A stretch of DNA of 64,000 nucleotides from Pachyseris speciosa (taxonomy: Eukaryota; Cnidaria; Anthozoa; Scleractinia; Pachyseridae). A program made the position numbers and the translations under genes. Position 1 is the first letter of the stretch, and every line of letters begins with the position of its first letter. Below are positions 23,303 through 36,500 of the stretch, one piece after another. The stretch is taken from contig JAEMWC010000009.1 of assembly GCA_016490735.1 (NCBI GenBank), positions 2,256,001 through 2,320,000 of the forward strand, in the 5' to 3' direction. Under the pieces are notes generated by a model. That model made no database searches. It had not been told where the DNA came from and worked only from the letters and a program-made list of their open reading frames with translations.

Positions 23303-23957
23303 AGCGGATGTGTTTTTTCAAGTGATGGAAACCTCTACAACGACAGGTGAATTAAATAAATTTCAGCTTTGAACATTTGGTTCAGTTGTTGTTACTTTTG
23401 TTCAGGACTGAAACTCGTATTTATCTCTCAACTGGATGTAAATAGTAATCATCTACACTCGTTTCGGACGCAAGTTAAGAAGTAAGCTTAAGCTTAGTTT
23501 AACTGTTTTTTCAATTGCTTTGCGAGCAAACGAGTGATTCTACTCCGCTTGGCTGACTGTTTTTCGACGTGCCTCAGCAATGTTAAGAAAATTTTGCCCT
23601 TATGAGTCCTCGTAAACAACTTGTGTTTTCAGACATTGCTGAAATTGCCCTTGTCGCTGTGTGACTTGGACATTCAGCAACTTCTGAAAACACACTTGAC
23701 ATTAATCCTTAATTTTTAATGCTGTTATTTTGGTGTTACTCGCAGAAACATCTTCCAAATCCATTGAGGCTAACTGCTTGTTTTCATACACATTTTCTAG
23801 GTACAAGACATCTGAATCAAAATAAAAACTGAGGGAAAAATTCAGATTTTCATTTGGGTCCATGCCGGTCCATGGTGTGACACCGTAGCTGCCCATGCAT
23901 CTGTACTCACATAAGGCACGCTGTTTTAACCAATTGGAGCGCGCGTTATAACGAAAC

Positions 23958-23963
23958 TTTATT
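23958..23963 (-). terminator. RWDD3: Polyadenylation signal of RWDD3
   Basis: AATAAA on the minus strand, about 36 nt after the RWDD3 stop codon; it implies a very short 3' UTR. Confidence 0.6.
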
Positions 23964-23998
23964 ATAAAAGGAATATAAGGAAATGAACTTTCACTGGA

Positions 23999-25426
23999 TC
24001 ATCTATGTTGTGAGACAAGTGGCTTGATGTGTTCCTTGAAGAGATATTCGAGATCCATTCTTGCAAAGTGTTCTTCAAGTTCCTTGGATGATTTGCATTC
24101 CACCTCATGAAAGTCACAAATCCTGTAAAAAAGATTATTAAATCAGCAAATAACCATGTGGTACTTTGCAGCAATGGGAAGGTTTGGATGTATGCTGAGT
24201 ATGCATGGCCCCAAAGGTTTGGGCTGGTGCACCATATACGAAGATCATGAGTGACATCACAAAGCACACGACAATGGAGAAACAATACACAAAAACTATA
24301 CAATAAACAAAACGCAGTGGATGAAACAATAGACTAACAGTGGACTTGGTGCGCATTGCACCAGCCAAGGTTTGGGTTTGAGGTCACTTTTGGCCTGAAA
24401 GGGGTGGGGTGGAATTTCTTATAGATGTCAGAAATGAGGTAAAGCTACTTTTTCGTGAGCCACTTTGGCCTGTACAAAAAGAGTGAAAGTTTTGTTCCTT
24501 ATAGGCTGCCTCTTCCCTCCTACCAAAACTCCTCTCTCACACCAAAAATCCTGATTTACCCCAAACCTTTGGCTGTGTTTGTGATGCAAGTAAGCTATCT
24601 AGGCTCAATGACAGTTCACCTCAACTTGCATTATGAGGAGAAGAAACATTGATTACTTTTGGGGCATCGCGAGTTCACTGTCCATTTACCTCAAATTTGA
24701 GGGAGCTTGTTCTTGTGTTAGAACATTCATCATTCTCTCTTTGCATGGCTTCCCAGAAGAATCAACATCAACATTGCAAGTCTTATGTCTTCTTAAATAG
24801 TCTCTGACATCCTCAGCTGCCCCTCTTAATAGAATGAATATCGAATACCCAACAAAGAAGACCCGTCCGCTCAGTTCTAACTCCTCTACCCAGCGAGTTA
24901 GAGTTTTGATATAGCGACTTTTGTTCCTCATGTGGTCCAGCTTGAGTAAAAGAACAGTGTTATCAAGAGTAGTAGTATTTGTTGTACTGCTCAATACCGG
25001 TTTATCCCGAAACAATCCAGCATTTTCTTGCAGCCACAAGGTCAAGCCCATGATCATTGGTTCAGAATTAAGCAAACAGAAATTCGTTGCATACTCAATG
25101 AGCTGGTCTCGCACTGAACTTAAGTTTTTCTTGGTCATTTCTGTACACGACAATGATATTTCAGGCAAGGTCCTAGGATAACTGGGTTGAAGTGTAATCG
25201 ACATTTCCACAACAAAACTGGCGATGTTTTGGTCTTCCTTCAAAGATGTCTTGCCAGCGTTTGAGTCTTGGTTTGTGGAACATTTGACAGCAATTTTGAA
25301 AGAAATAGGCCCTGTTGATTCTTCAAGAGCCTCTAGAGAAAATGGACTGAGCAGATGAAATTCTCCAAGGTTACAAAAAATGGATTTTAGGGATGAAATC
25401 TCATCGATTACTTCTCGCTGAGCCAT
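23999..25426 (-). CDS. RWDD3: RWD domain-containing protein 3 (RSUME)
   Basis: Two exons on the minus strand, 25426-24690 and 24122-23999, joined in frame (AG|G) into 286 aa; human RWDD3 is about 267. The N-terminal RWD domain (residues about 1-125) has the typical 'EISSLKSIFC' helix, the YP turn in 'LQPSYPRTLPEISLSC' and 'SEPMIMGLTLWLQEN'. The C-terminal DUF1115-type domain begins 'LLKLDHMRNKSRYIKTLTRW' and contains 'CNVDVDSSGKPCKERMM', near-identical to vertebrate RWDD3. In vertebrates the protein raises SUMO conjugation through Ubc9. The start at MAQREVIDEI matches the family N-terminus; an in-frame ATG 12 codons upstream (25462) is possible. The 566-bp intron holds hydrophobic non-conserved frames only. 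It is divergent from DYNC2LI1. Confidence 0.93.
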
Positions 25427-25628
25427 GACTGATTTCAGCCAGGCGTTCAAGTTCCACTCCAAAGAAACTGGGAACGATAAATTGAAAACCCGCTGGCGAG
25501 TAATTAGAATACTAAGGGCTCACAAATTGCACATTGTCAACAATTTTGGGATTTCAAGAATGATGTTTTTAGCTAAAAGTAACATGATATAAGTTGGTTT
25601 TGCCCAAGACGACATCGTCAACTTCACA
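25427..25628. promoter_or_regulatory. Shared divergent promoter of RWDD3 and DYNC2LI1
   Basis: Only 202 bp separate the RWDD3 and DYNC2LI1 start codons, which face away from each other, so both transcripts must start here or within unseen upstream exons. No TATA box is obvious. A bidirectional promoter is inferred from spacing alone. Confidence 0.65.
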
Positions 25629-27471
25629 ATGAGCGACAGGAGGTAAGGAGAATTTCTTTTTTTTGGACAAATTTTACGAAACATTTAGCCACGTAAAATG
25701 GTAACACAAATCGTAAAATGGCGTCTGGGTTGCTTTGGAAACGAATATAAGCTTAGGTGGGAATTTAGTTCATTCAGAAATTGAAATATGAAAAACTGTG
25801 TTCAATCTTTTAAGCTTTTCAGGCGTTAGTTACTAAGTATTATATTTTCTTGTTAGAGTCTTACGTACTTTTGCAGAAAACAAACTGTAACTGCAATCCA
25901 ATCCTTATTCCCTGCTAGCAGAGGCCTCTTTTCCTTGTATTGAGCGTGCTGGAGAAAAGAGACCTCTGCCATGGGTCGAAATGGTCTGTGTTGAGCATGC
26001 GTCGCAGTTTCTTAGCGACCGAACCATCACAGGATGTTTTTAGCATGTGATCAAATGACAAACAATACATGGAGCATGCGTTTTAAAACCTCCATCCATG
26101 AACCTGGACAGCGGCTTAATCAAAGACCGTTTCGACCCATGGCAACACTGAATACAAGGAAAAGAGGCCTCTGCTAGCAGAGAACAATCCTTACTGACTT
26201 GGCCTCAATAAGCCACATGGCTAAATAAAGCTAAGGCTTAAATCTTGAGGTTAGACTGCAGTCTATGCAATACTGGTGTTGATGTGAGAAGGTGTAGGTG
26301 GTCTTTCAAAGAAACAAGACTTTCAAAATTTTAGTCAAATAGGTTTATGATTTTTTCGGACAAAGCTATCTCGACATTTCAGTTCCTTTTGAAAGGCTGG
26401 GAATAAGCTTTGTGTTTGCAGCAAAATGCTGTGCATATCATTTTTGCGAAGTCTCAAATTTACTGTTCGCCATTCTTACTGTAGTGTGCATTCTCTTCAG
26501 TCATTGTTTTACTTATCCACATTCATAAGTCCAGTCCTGTATTTAGTGTGGTGAATTTTAAAATTGCATGCACAGTGACCTGGCCTGTGAATGGAAATGA
26601 GGCTGGCAGTGATCTTGTTTTGATACAAACCACTGCTTTATGTAAATCTTGTTGTTCTTAATTGCTAACTAGTCACATTTACATGAGAAAGACAGAGAGG
26701 TCTGTATAAAAACAAGGTCATCTCCAGCCTCACTTCCACTCAAAGGCCAGGGCTGAGTTGCTCGAAGCATGGTTAGCGCTAACCATTGGTTAAGATGTAG
26801 TAAAACCTATTGATCCCAGTTAGCGCTAACCATGCTTCAAGCAACCTGGTCAAGGTCCGACAAATATTTCATTTTGTGCAATAAAATATTTGCCTTTCAC
26901 TGAATACACAACTGTAAAATGGTTGGCTGTATGTTGTAATAGCAGGTCAGAAAAGACTATCTGGGACTTGGCAGTCGAAGAACGAGAAAGGGGAGAAACC
27001 AATTCAAACAAAGGTACATTTTTGGAACTAAAGGCTGTAGTTTTATATTAAATTTTAATTTATACAAGATGAGTCAATTTGGGACTGTTGGCTGAGTTAG
27101 ATAGGAACTGGGAATTTGGGAGATTGGGGGTCTGAAACACTGTTTGGGCAAAGGTGCATAAGCAGTGAGAGAAGGAAAGGGAACTGTGGAAAATTGGAAT
27201 GAACTGGGAAAGAAGGGAGTGGTTGAGATGAAAAGAGATGGAAACTATGGAGATGGGAGAGGAAGGGACAGATGCAGGGTAAGTGGGGAATTGGAACTTT
27301 TGGAAGAAGGTAAGAGGAGGTGTGACAGAAGAGAGTTGTACCTAAAAAAGGTGACAGAAACCGGGAATTGTGGGGGGGAATTGTGTATATGATCAAATGC
27401 GCTTTACAAGCAGATGAGATTGGAATTTGGAAAAGTTGGTTTTTGTGGAGAGGGGAAAACCGGAGAACCCG

Positions 27472-27515
<44 letters not shown>

Positions 27516-30500
27516 AACCCACATATGATGCCGTGTCCGGGAATCAAACCCGAGCCACATTGGTGGAAGGCGAGTGCTCTCACCACTGCGCCATCCCTGC
27601 TCCCCTAAGAAGAAGGAGAGAGTTGAAAAACGGAGAGAAGGGGATGAACTGTTATGGAAAAGGATAGAATGAAAGGAAGCAACAATATCACATTTTAAAT
27701 TCCCTGATATAGCCACTACCACAGCTCTTGTTAACTGCAGTTAATTCTTTGACAATGTACCACCACAGTTCTGTGTGTACCCAGACAATCCAACAACAAC
27801 AACAGCAATAACAACAACAACAACAACAACAACAACATTTATTCGTATTGTACAGTTTACACATGTTAGGGTATACATGTTAATGTTAAATAATATTATA
27901 AGGTAACGGGTCACCCAAAATAACTTTAAAACTAAACTAGCTGGGTGATGTAAAATCCTAAAATTGAATCCTAAAATTCCTTACCAGTACTCATTCCAGC
28001 CTCTAAAGTTTCTGATTAAAATGGTGAATAAGACGGAATTTTGTACTTTTTTCCTAGATTAAACCCTGCTATCCTACTTTTTCCTGTAGACACCCACCAT
28101 TCACAGGATTTTTCATCTGACTCTCAAACTGTTTGATTACTTTAGATCAACAAGATGAATCACAGCTTTCCAACAGTGATGAATCCAGCATTTTTTTCCT
28201 TGGCAATAAAAACTCAGTAAGTGTATGAAATAAATAACATGCCTGCCCAGTAGTTTCCAAATAACAGAAAAAAATGAGAAGATAATTTGATGTCTTGTGA
28301 ATAAATTTCTTTCATAACCCCAAGACTTTTGGCAATTACCAGTACATGATTTTAAAATTTGTGGTACCTCTCCAAAATTGAAGCCTTCTGTGCAGGCATT
28401 CTTAGTTTTTGTCACCCAATCCACTTCTCCCCCACATGGCAGAGGAATGGATGGCATGACAAACACTAATAATGTCTGCATGGGAGCCTACAGTGGAACA
28501 TGGATTTAACAAAGTGCCAATGCAATGGACTAGGGAAATTTTTTCGTTATATCGAGGTTACGTTATATTGAGGTCCTTTTCCATACATCTTAAAAGGTCG
28601 GGCTGAAGAATATCGTTCGTTATATTGAGGACTTTGTGAGGCCCTGTTAGGAGGGGGGATCTTTATGTCCCCTGCCTGAATTTCAAGCCTTTACATGTCG
28701 CAATTTCGTAAGGGCCGCATGGCGCTGTCGGAATTTCGTGCAGTGACACTGATGTCAATGTCGCAATTTTGGAAAGTTTGGAACGTTTCTGAGGTCGTTT
28801 CTCCAGCGAAAAATGTGTTGACGTAATCCATGGGTTGTTAAAGTCAGTGTGTTTCCACACAGAAGACTGACAGAACGATTAACTTTTTGAAAATACAAAG
28901 TTATTCTCGACATTATCCCACTCTGCCCAAATGCCATCAATTCGGTGTCTTATTTAAAGTTGCCAATGTTGCTGTCCATTTTGCTTTTATTTTTGTTGCT
29001 GTCAACATTTCATGGGATCGGTCTTGTCGTTTGTCGCAATTATATTTCCCTCATGTCGCTGTTTCAGAGCTGTGTCACCCGTCTGAATTTTCCCTAACAG
29101 GGCCTCCTTTATTGTATAGAGGTTTGTTAAACCCAGGTTCCACTGTAAAGTAGTTTGTACACATTTCAGTATAAGTTTAATTTCAATTGATATACTTAAT
29201 CTTTAATTATCTATTTCTCAGGGGAAAACCTCCATTATTTTAAGATTTCTTGATAGGTAAGTACTCTTTCACAGTGAATATTGTGGCATGTTTTTTTGTC
29301 AAACGTTTGATGAAATCACACACTTTATTTCATTATAAAAATTTCCTGTTTGTGTACTATAGAGATGAAGCCCCAAAGCCCACTACTGCACTGGATTACA
29401 CATTTGGACGAAGAGCTAAAACAGGGCATAATATTGTAAGTTAACATAAAGTAATTACTATATATTGTGATAGAATTGATACTTTTTATTTCCTGCTCTG
29501 TGCACATCTCAGATGAATGGAACTGCATACAAAGCATGGCTTTTTCCTTGTTCACTGGGTGAGTGATATGATGTAGGTCAAAATGAAATTCTGGTCAGAA
29601 TGATTTTAACCTACTAGGTCAAAATGAAATGCATTTTTCTTCTAACCCTAATTATTCATAATCATTTTGACCTCATGAATTTCATTTTGACCTACAACAT
29701 ACACTTGAATTTTTGAACAGGGCAAGGATATTGGCCACATATGGGAACTTGGAGGCGGAACATTCCTGTCCAAACTGATTGAAATTCCTATTACGTCTGT
29801 TACTATCAGGTTAGTAGATATGATTTCAGAATCTCTTTACCTGCCTGCTTGAATTTGGTTTGGTGCAGTAAAGAGAAGTTTGAGTCTGATCACATTGTTC
29901 TTATTTCAATGACCTGTACAGGAACATGGCTATTGTGGTTGTGTTGGACTTGTCTCTTCCAAATGAACTGTTGTACACAGTGGAAACACTTCTCTCTCAG
30001 GTGAGGTACTGACAGTCGTGTATCATCATCATCATCATTTATCATTTGTTTACCGTAAATTACAATACTTAACAATACAATACAGTACAATACAAATTTA
30101 TTGTCAACTCCCCATGGGGGCTTTTGAGAGACAAGTATTAATAGTACAGGTAATCAAAGAAAAAAAAAGTATCACAAATTGATTATCAATAAACTATTAA
30201 GAAACTATTTACATATAAATTTATGACATTAAAAATTGATTTAAAAGGAAGGCTTTCATTTTACGTTTAAAAATGATAAGAGATTCGCTTAATTTAAAAT
30301 GGGGTTTTAACGCATTCCACAATGTTACAGTTCTGTTATCAGTAATAAAAATATCTCTGTCCCGACTTGGTTTTAAAAAGCGGTATATTAAGCTGGGAAG
30401 ATGATCTGGTCGTCCGACCACTGATATTCCCTCTAGAGATAAAATTTGAAGTAAGGTAGTTTGGTACCTGACCTGTCATAGATTTAAAGGCCAAGATGGC

Positions 30501-33500
30501 GTCTCTTAGATACAGGTGGGACTTAACTGGTATCCATCTCAGGTCTTTCAGGGCTGGAGATACGTGATCAAACTTCCTTGTCCCAGAAACTATGCAAGCA
30601 GCGAAATTCTGTACTCCTTGTAGTTTGCGTATATTACTGGCAGAAGTATTCGACCAGATGGACGAGCAGTAATATAACTTACTAAACATGAGAGAATTAA
30701 TTATTGTAACAAGTGTGTTTTTTCTAAATATATGTTTAACTCGGCTAATTTGCCCTAGGGCAGACGTACAAGATGATGCTGTTTTAATTATGTGGTCGTT
30801 GAATGAAAGTTTACTATCAAACACTACACCCAGGTCCTTAACAGAGTCGACGGGTAAAAGATCTTTACCCAAGAGGGTAAGGCGAAAATCCTGAAGTTTC
30901 GATATCATTTGCCGACTTCCATATACAATCAGTTTAGTCTTGTCCGGGTTCAGGAGTAGCCTATTATTAAAACACCAATTACGTAGTTTAATAAGATCAT
31001 CGGTCATCGCGGCCATAGTCGGTTTACAGTCCTGCACTTGGAATGACATATTAAGCAATTTAGTGTCATCAACGTAGCAGTCCGTAGAACAGTGTTGTGG
31101 GATTGATGGCAAGTCATAGGTGTAAGCCGTGAAGAGCAAAGGACTGAGGATGCTTCCTTGGGGAACACCGTACCTCATTAGCAGGGGTTCAGAAAGAGCA
31201 GTATTTATACACACAGCTTGGTACCTGTTTGACAAGTAGCTCTTGAACCACAGGATGGCAGAGGGTGACAAGCCAATATCTTGTAATTTTTTAAGCAGGA
31301 TATCGTGGTTGACACTGTCGAATGCCTTGCTCATATCAAGGAGAACTACAGCTGATGTTTTCTTTTGGTCAATTGCGGTGAGAATGCAATCAGAAGTGTA
31401 GATCAGTGAAGTCTCGGTGGAATGCCACTTTTTATTACCACTTTGATGGGCGGAGAGACGATCATTCTCTACCAAGTAGGGCATAAGTTGATTTAAAGCG
31501 ATGCGCTCACATAGTTTTGAAAGAACAGGTAATAGGGATATAGGGCGGTAGTTATTTGGCTTTTCGTGATCACCTTCTTTCAACACGGGGATCACTTCAG
31601 CTGTTTTCCACTCAATTGGAAAGGTATTACTTGCGAGGGACTGGTTAATTATGGACGTCACGGACGGCAAAATGGCAGGAAGGCTATGCTTGATTATTCG
31701 AATGCTAATTTTGTCAATCCCCGGGGCTTTGTCACTAATTGGCATTAATGTAATTACCTTTTGGACTTCGTCACAATTGATGGGTCTAAATGAAAATTGT
31801 TGTGAAGGGAGGTAGCACCTTGGCACAAAAGATGATTGTGTGAGGTCGTAGCTGCATTCATTTGCCAACGAATAAATTTTTTCAACTGTGTTTTGACCGA
31901 TAGAGTTAAAGAATTCATTAAACTCTTTGGCCACTGCGTCATCGCTGTCGCTAAAAAACTTTTTCTTCACAGATTTTCTGGGGATACATGATCGTATTGT
32001 TTTCCAGACGCACCTTGGATTATTGGGATTGCTTCTAAAATCTGATTTTCAACATGTTCCTGTTCAGCTAATCTTAATTCGCGCTTAATTTCCCACTTAA
32101 AATTCTTGTAGGCAGCCCAGTCCAGGGGATCGTTAGACTTCCTTGCGATCTTTGTCCAGTAATCTTTAGTTCTAATTAAAGAGCGGATCTCATCGGTGAT
32201 GCATAAGTTTGGTCGGCTTCGCAATTTAATTTTTTTAATAGGTGCATGGTTGTCTAGGATTGGGTTAGAACAATAGCGTTTAGTTTATCATCTACGTCCT
32301 CAAAACAATCGATAACCGACCATGGAATGCAGTTCAAATCGACCAGAAAGGATTCAGGGACGAAGTCTTTATAGCTTCTAGTAGTTACATAAACCGGCTT
32401 GGAACGCTTTTTGTTTAACCCCAGCGAGATGAAGACCAGATCGTGATCGCTAAATGGAGCAGGTACAACCTTTGCTTCTCTTATGAGACTTGTGTTTGAA
32501 GCGAGGATAACGTCGATTAAAGTCTCTGATGTCTCTGTTATCCTTGTAGGCTGTTTAATTACTTGGGTCAGATTGAAAATTGAACAAAAATTCATGACCA
32601 CCAGAGATCCATGATCTTGGGGGTTTAGCAAGTTACAATTTAGGTCTCCTAGGACGTAGACATTGTGGTTTAGCGATAATGCCGAGATAAGAGCATCGCT
32701 GAACTCAGCGTCAAAACAGTTTAAATCAGTGTTAGGCGGTGATCTATATACTGTGCAAATAACAATCGACTTGCAGCGACCAACCTGTACTTGAAGCCAC
32801 AGCTGGTGAAAGCCCGCGGATGAAATGAAAGACAAGTCATATAAATGTTTAGTCTTACAAGATTCTCGAACATATGCACAAACGCCACCGCCAGTCTTTT
32901 CATGACGATCGAGGCGATATACATCGTAGCCTGGAATTTCCACCTCCAAATCTGTAATAGAGTTGTCCAACCAGGTTTCAGAAACGGTGAAGATGTCAAA
33001 ATCATTTTCTGCCAGAAGGTTTTTAGTTAAGATGTAATGATCTCTATTTTTTATAGAGCGAGCATTGAGGTGTGTGATCTTTATATCACTCTGTGGCTTC
33101 CCAGCGCTGTTTCCATTGACTGGCATTCCAGGATTTACTTCTATATCACCAGCAAGAAGGATGAGGTTGAAAGCAAAGGACGCAGTAGAATTTGAATAAT
33201 ACCGAACTCTGCTCTTGGAAAACCATCGGTAGCGAGGACTAGTTGGCTTCTTCACTGTCAAATGCCTTGCTCATATCAAGGAGAACTACAGCTGATGTTT
33301 TCTTTTGGTCAATTGCGGCGAGAATGCAATCAGAAGTGTAGATCAGTGAAGTCTCGGTGGAATGCCACTTTTTATTACCACTTTGATGGGCGGAGAGACG
33401 ATCGTTCTCTACCAAGTAGGGCATAAGTTGATTTAAAGCGATGCGCTCACATAGTTTTGAAAGAACAGGTAATAGGGATATAGGGCGGTAGTTATTTGGC

Positions 33501-36500
33501 TTTTCGTGATCGCCTTCTTTCAACACGGGGATCACTTCAGCTGTTTTCCACTCAATTGGAAAGGTATTACTTGCGAGGGACTGGTTAATTATGGACGTCA
33601 CGGACGTCACGGAAATGAAAGACAAGTCATATAAATGTTTAGTCTTACAAGATTCTCGAACATATGCACAAACGCCACCGCCAGTCTTTTCATGATGATC
33701 GAGGCGATATACATCGTAGCCTGGAATTTCCACCTCCAAATCCGTAATAGAGTTGTCCAACCAGGTTTCAGAAACGGTGAAGATGTCAAAATCATTTTCT
33801 GCCAGAAGGTTTTTAGTTAAGATGTAATGATCTCTATTTTTTATAGAGCGAGCATTGAGGTGTGCGATCTTTATATCACTCTGTGGCTTCCCAGCGCTGT
33901 TTCCATTGACTGGCATTCCAGGATTTACTTCTATATCACCAGCAAGAAGGATGAGGTTGAAAGCAAAGGAGGCAGTAGAATTTGAATAATACCAAACTCT
34001 GCTCTTGGAAAACCGTCGGTAGTGAGGACTAGTTGGCTTCTTCAGTTTCATTTGAGCGGGCCCAAGATGGCGGTTAGGCCAGGCGTCAAATCGCAGTAAC
34101 TGTGGTGCTACATAGAAGGTCGTGGAAAGGAAATTCGGCTCAAACTGAATATCATCTCCATATGTAAAGTTATTAAGTCCAAATTAGCATCATTGGATAT
34201 GATCAAAATTAATGTGCCTTACAACACTGGCCTGGGGACTTTTTACCAGACGGTTGCTTGCAGTAGTGGTTTACAATAAATGAAGTAAAAACTAGTTGAG
34301 TTATGAGTGCCCCATAATGTGAATATCAATTAAGACAGACACTTAGGCATGGTCACTGCCAGAGATTTTGTTATGTCCCTAGTGGTTCTTTTACATCCCA
34401 TATATAGAGTCAGATTAAGGGAAAGTACCGTGAGACAGGGCCTACAGTTTATCGTCCTTATCAATGTCATTACAAAGGCAGCACTTTCTCCTCATATTAA
34501 AGACCCTGAGTGTTGGTCCGTCCGGGATTTGAACCCATGACCTCCTGCATGGTAGTCTGGTACTCTACCAACTGAGCTAACTGGTCGGCAGTTAGGAATC
34601 TGAGAGAATAGTTCAACCTTATCAATAGAAATAAAGGCCGAGACAGGTGTCAGACTAGTTCATCTGGCTGTGCATGTTGAATATTCCTCTAAGACTTCTC
34701 TTATATCCAGTTTTCCAGATAAGAGGGGGGTCTCAGGTCAAAAACCCTACAAGGTCAGCTACATGACCCAACAAATTAATAAAAAATTTATAATGGTTTG
34801 GTGGGAGCTGTGGGAATTTGACCCGATGGAATTCCTTGTTGACACCTTGCCTTAAAATCTCATCTGGGACCCTGATATCTTGGAAAAATTTAATTAATCC
34901 TAAATCTGTTTTTCCAGTCCCCTCCTTAGGATGGACCCAATCTTTGTTGTATGCTTTGAGTGCGAGTTAGATGGCTCATATGGATCAAATGATGCCCTCT
35001 TATTTAAATTCCTGACATTAAGTAAACCGTACACATATAAAATAGTCATCCATACATGTTCATCAGTCCATCCATCCATCCAAAAAAAATCCATTCATTT
35101 ACTGGTAGTTGGTTGGTCAGGCTGCCCATTCCATCTGTCAGTCAGTCTATCAGTCTGTCAGCTGCAGTCAGTCTATCAGTCTGTCAGCTGCAGTCAGTCT
35201 ATCAGTCTGTCAGCTGCAGTCAGTCTATCAGTCTGTCAGCTGCTGTCAGTCTATCAGTCTGTCAGCTGCTGTCAGTCTATCAGTCTGTCAGCTGCAGTCA
35301 GTCAATCAGTCTGTCAGCTGCAGTCAGTCTATCAATCATGTAAATTTTAATGGTAAGATAGAACAACCTCTTATCTCCTTGAATTTCCAAAGTGAGAGAA
35401 ATAGCTTTCCTTTATTATTATGTTTTCAGATAAAATCTAAAGTCAACAAAGCACTGGACGATTTAGATAAGAAGCACCCAGGGTAAAGTATTCTCCTTAC
35501 AGGCCTGCATATTAATGCAAACATTATCTCTTTTTCTAATTAAGCCCCAGGAAATGAGCAAGTCAAGTACACCCTCTGATAAAGTGTATTCTAAATAATT
35601 ATTAATTTTAGACAATGAATTTACAGTGTATAACAACGTTAAAAGAATCAAACAAAAAGTGGCTGGAAAGGCAACCCAAGTTAATCTCACGCTCTGCCTT
35701 TTTAGCAAACAAGACTTGGGTTTTACTTGGAATAACTATTGAAATATATATTGAAGCATAATGTGGCTTGTATAAGAAAACCCTAAAATATTTTATTTTG
35801 TGTCTGTTACTACATGAATCAACCATTAAGAGGCTTGTTTAGCTGGTTGATATTGTATAATGCTGTTTGTTTGTCTTTGTTTCTATTTAGCTCTGTACAA
35901 CAGCTTAAGAAGCAAGCTTGGAAGGTTTTGGGGATGAACATCCTGTAAGAATTTGAATATACTTGAGAATCCATGCTTAAAAACAAACAGTGTTGCAGAT
36001 CGAGCCATCGTAATGCCATTTTCAAGTTTGAAAATGATTAGACAACTCCAAAATGTGTTTTGATTTTGTCATTGATTTTTACTAAATGCTTATGTATTAC
36101 CAAACCTTTTAATGCTTATAAAAATAAAAATAATTTAACAGATTGGTTTATTACTGGTGTTTTACTTTATAATAATTGGCTTTGTGGATGTTTTAAAAAC
36201 CAAGTAATGGCAGAGATGCTGAAAGCTGGTCTTGTAACTTGAACTGTAAGGGAGGGGGGTTGTTCCACTTTGTGTCCTATTTAGGCGTGTGGGTTTTGAA
36301 CTGTCACACTTACCCCCTCCTTCTCCCCCTGCCTCCCACCCCCTCCCCCCCCCCAAAAAAAAAGTTAGGCAGTATGTAACAATATTAATTGTGATCATCT
36401 TTTCTTGCAGGATAAATCTTCTATTGATCCCTTTCCTATTCCACTTGCTATAATTGGAGGCAAATATGACATCTATCAGGTCAGTAAAGCTAGTAAAAAA

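Noticed and set aside
24138..24368. Hydrophobic minus-strand protein
   Set aside because: It lies in the RWDD3 intron, has no family motif and contains repeat-like sequence ('ccaaaggtttgggctggtgcac').
32721..33030. Plus- and minus-strand small proteins in the LINE
   Set aside because: They are shadow frames of the endonuclease coding region.
34931..35486. Ser/Gln-rich proteins on the plus strand
   Set aside because: All three frames are open only because of the 26-bp minisatellite.
35945..36410. Micro-exon between DYNC2LI1 exons 9 and 10
   Set aside because: Candidate AG...GT pairs in this intron (for example 11, 15 and 20 nt) do not have the length needed to restore frame, and a lost base explains the conserved H-P-D better.
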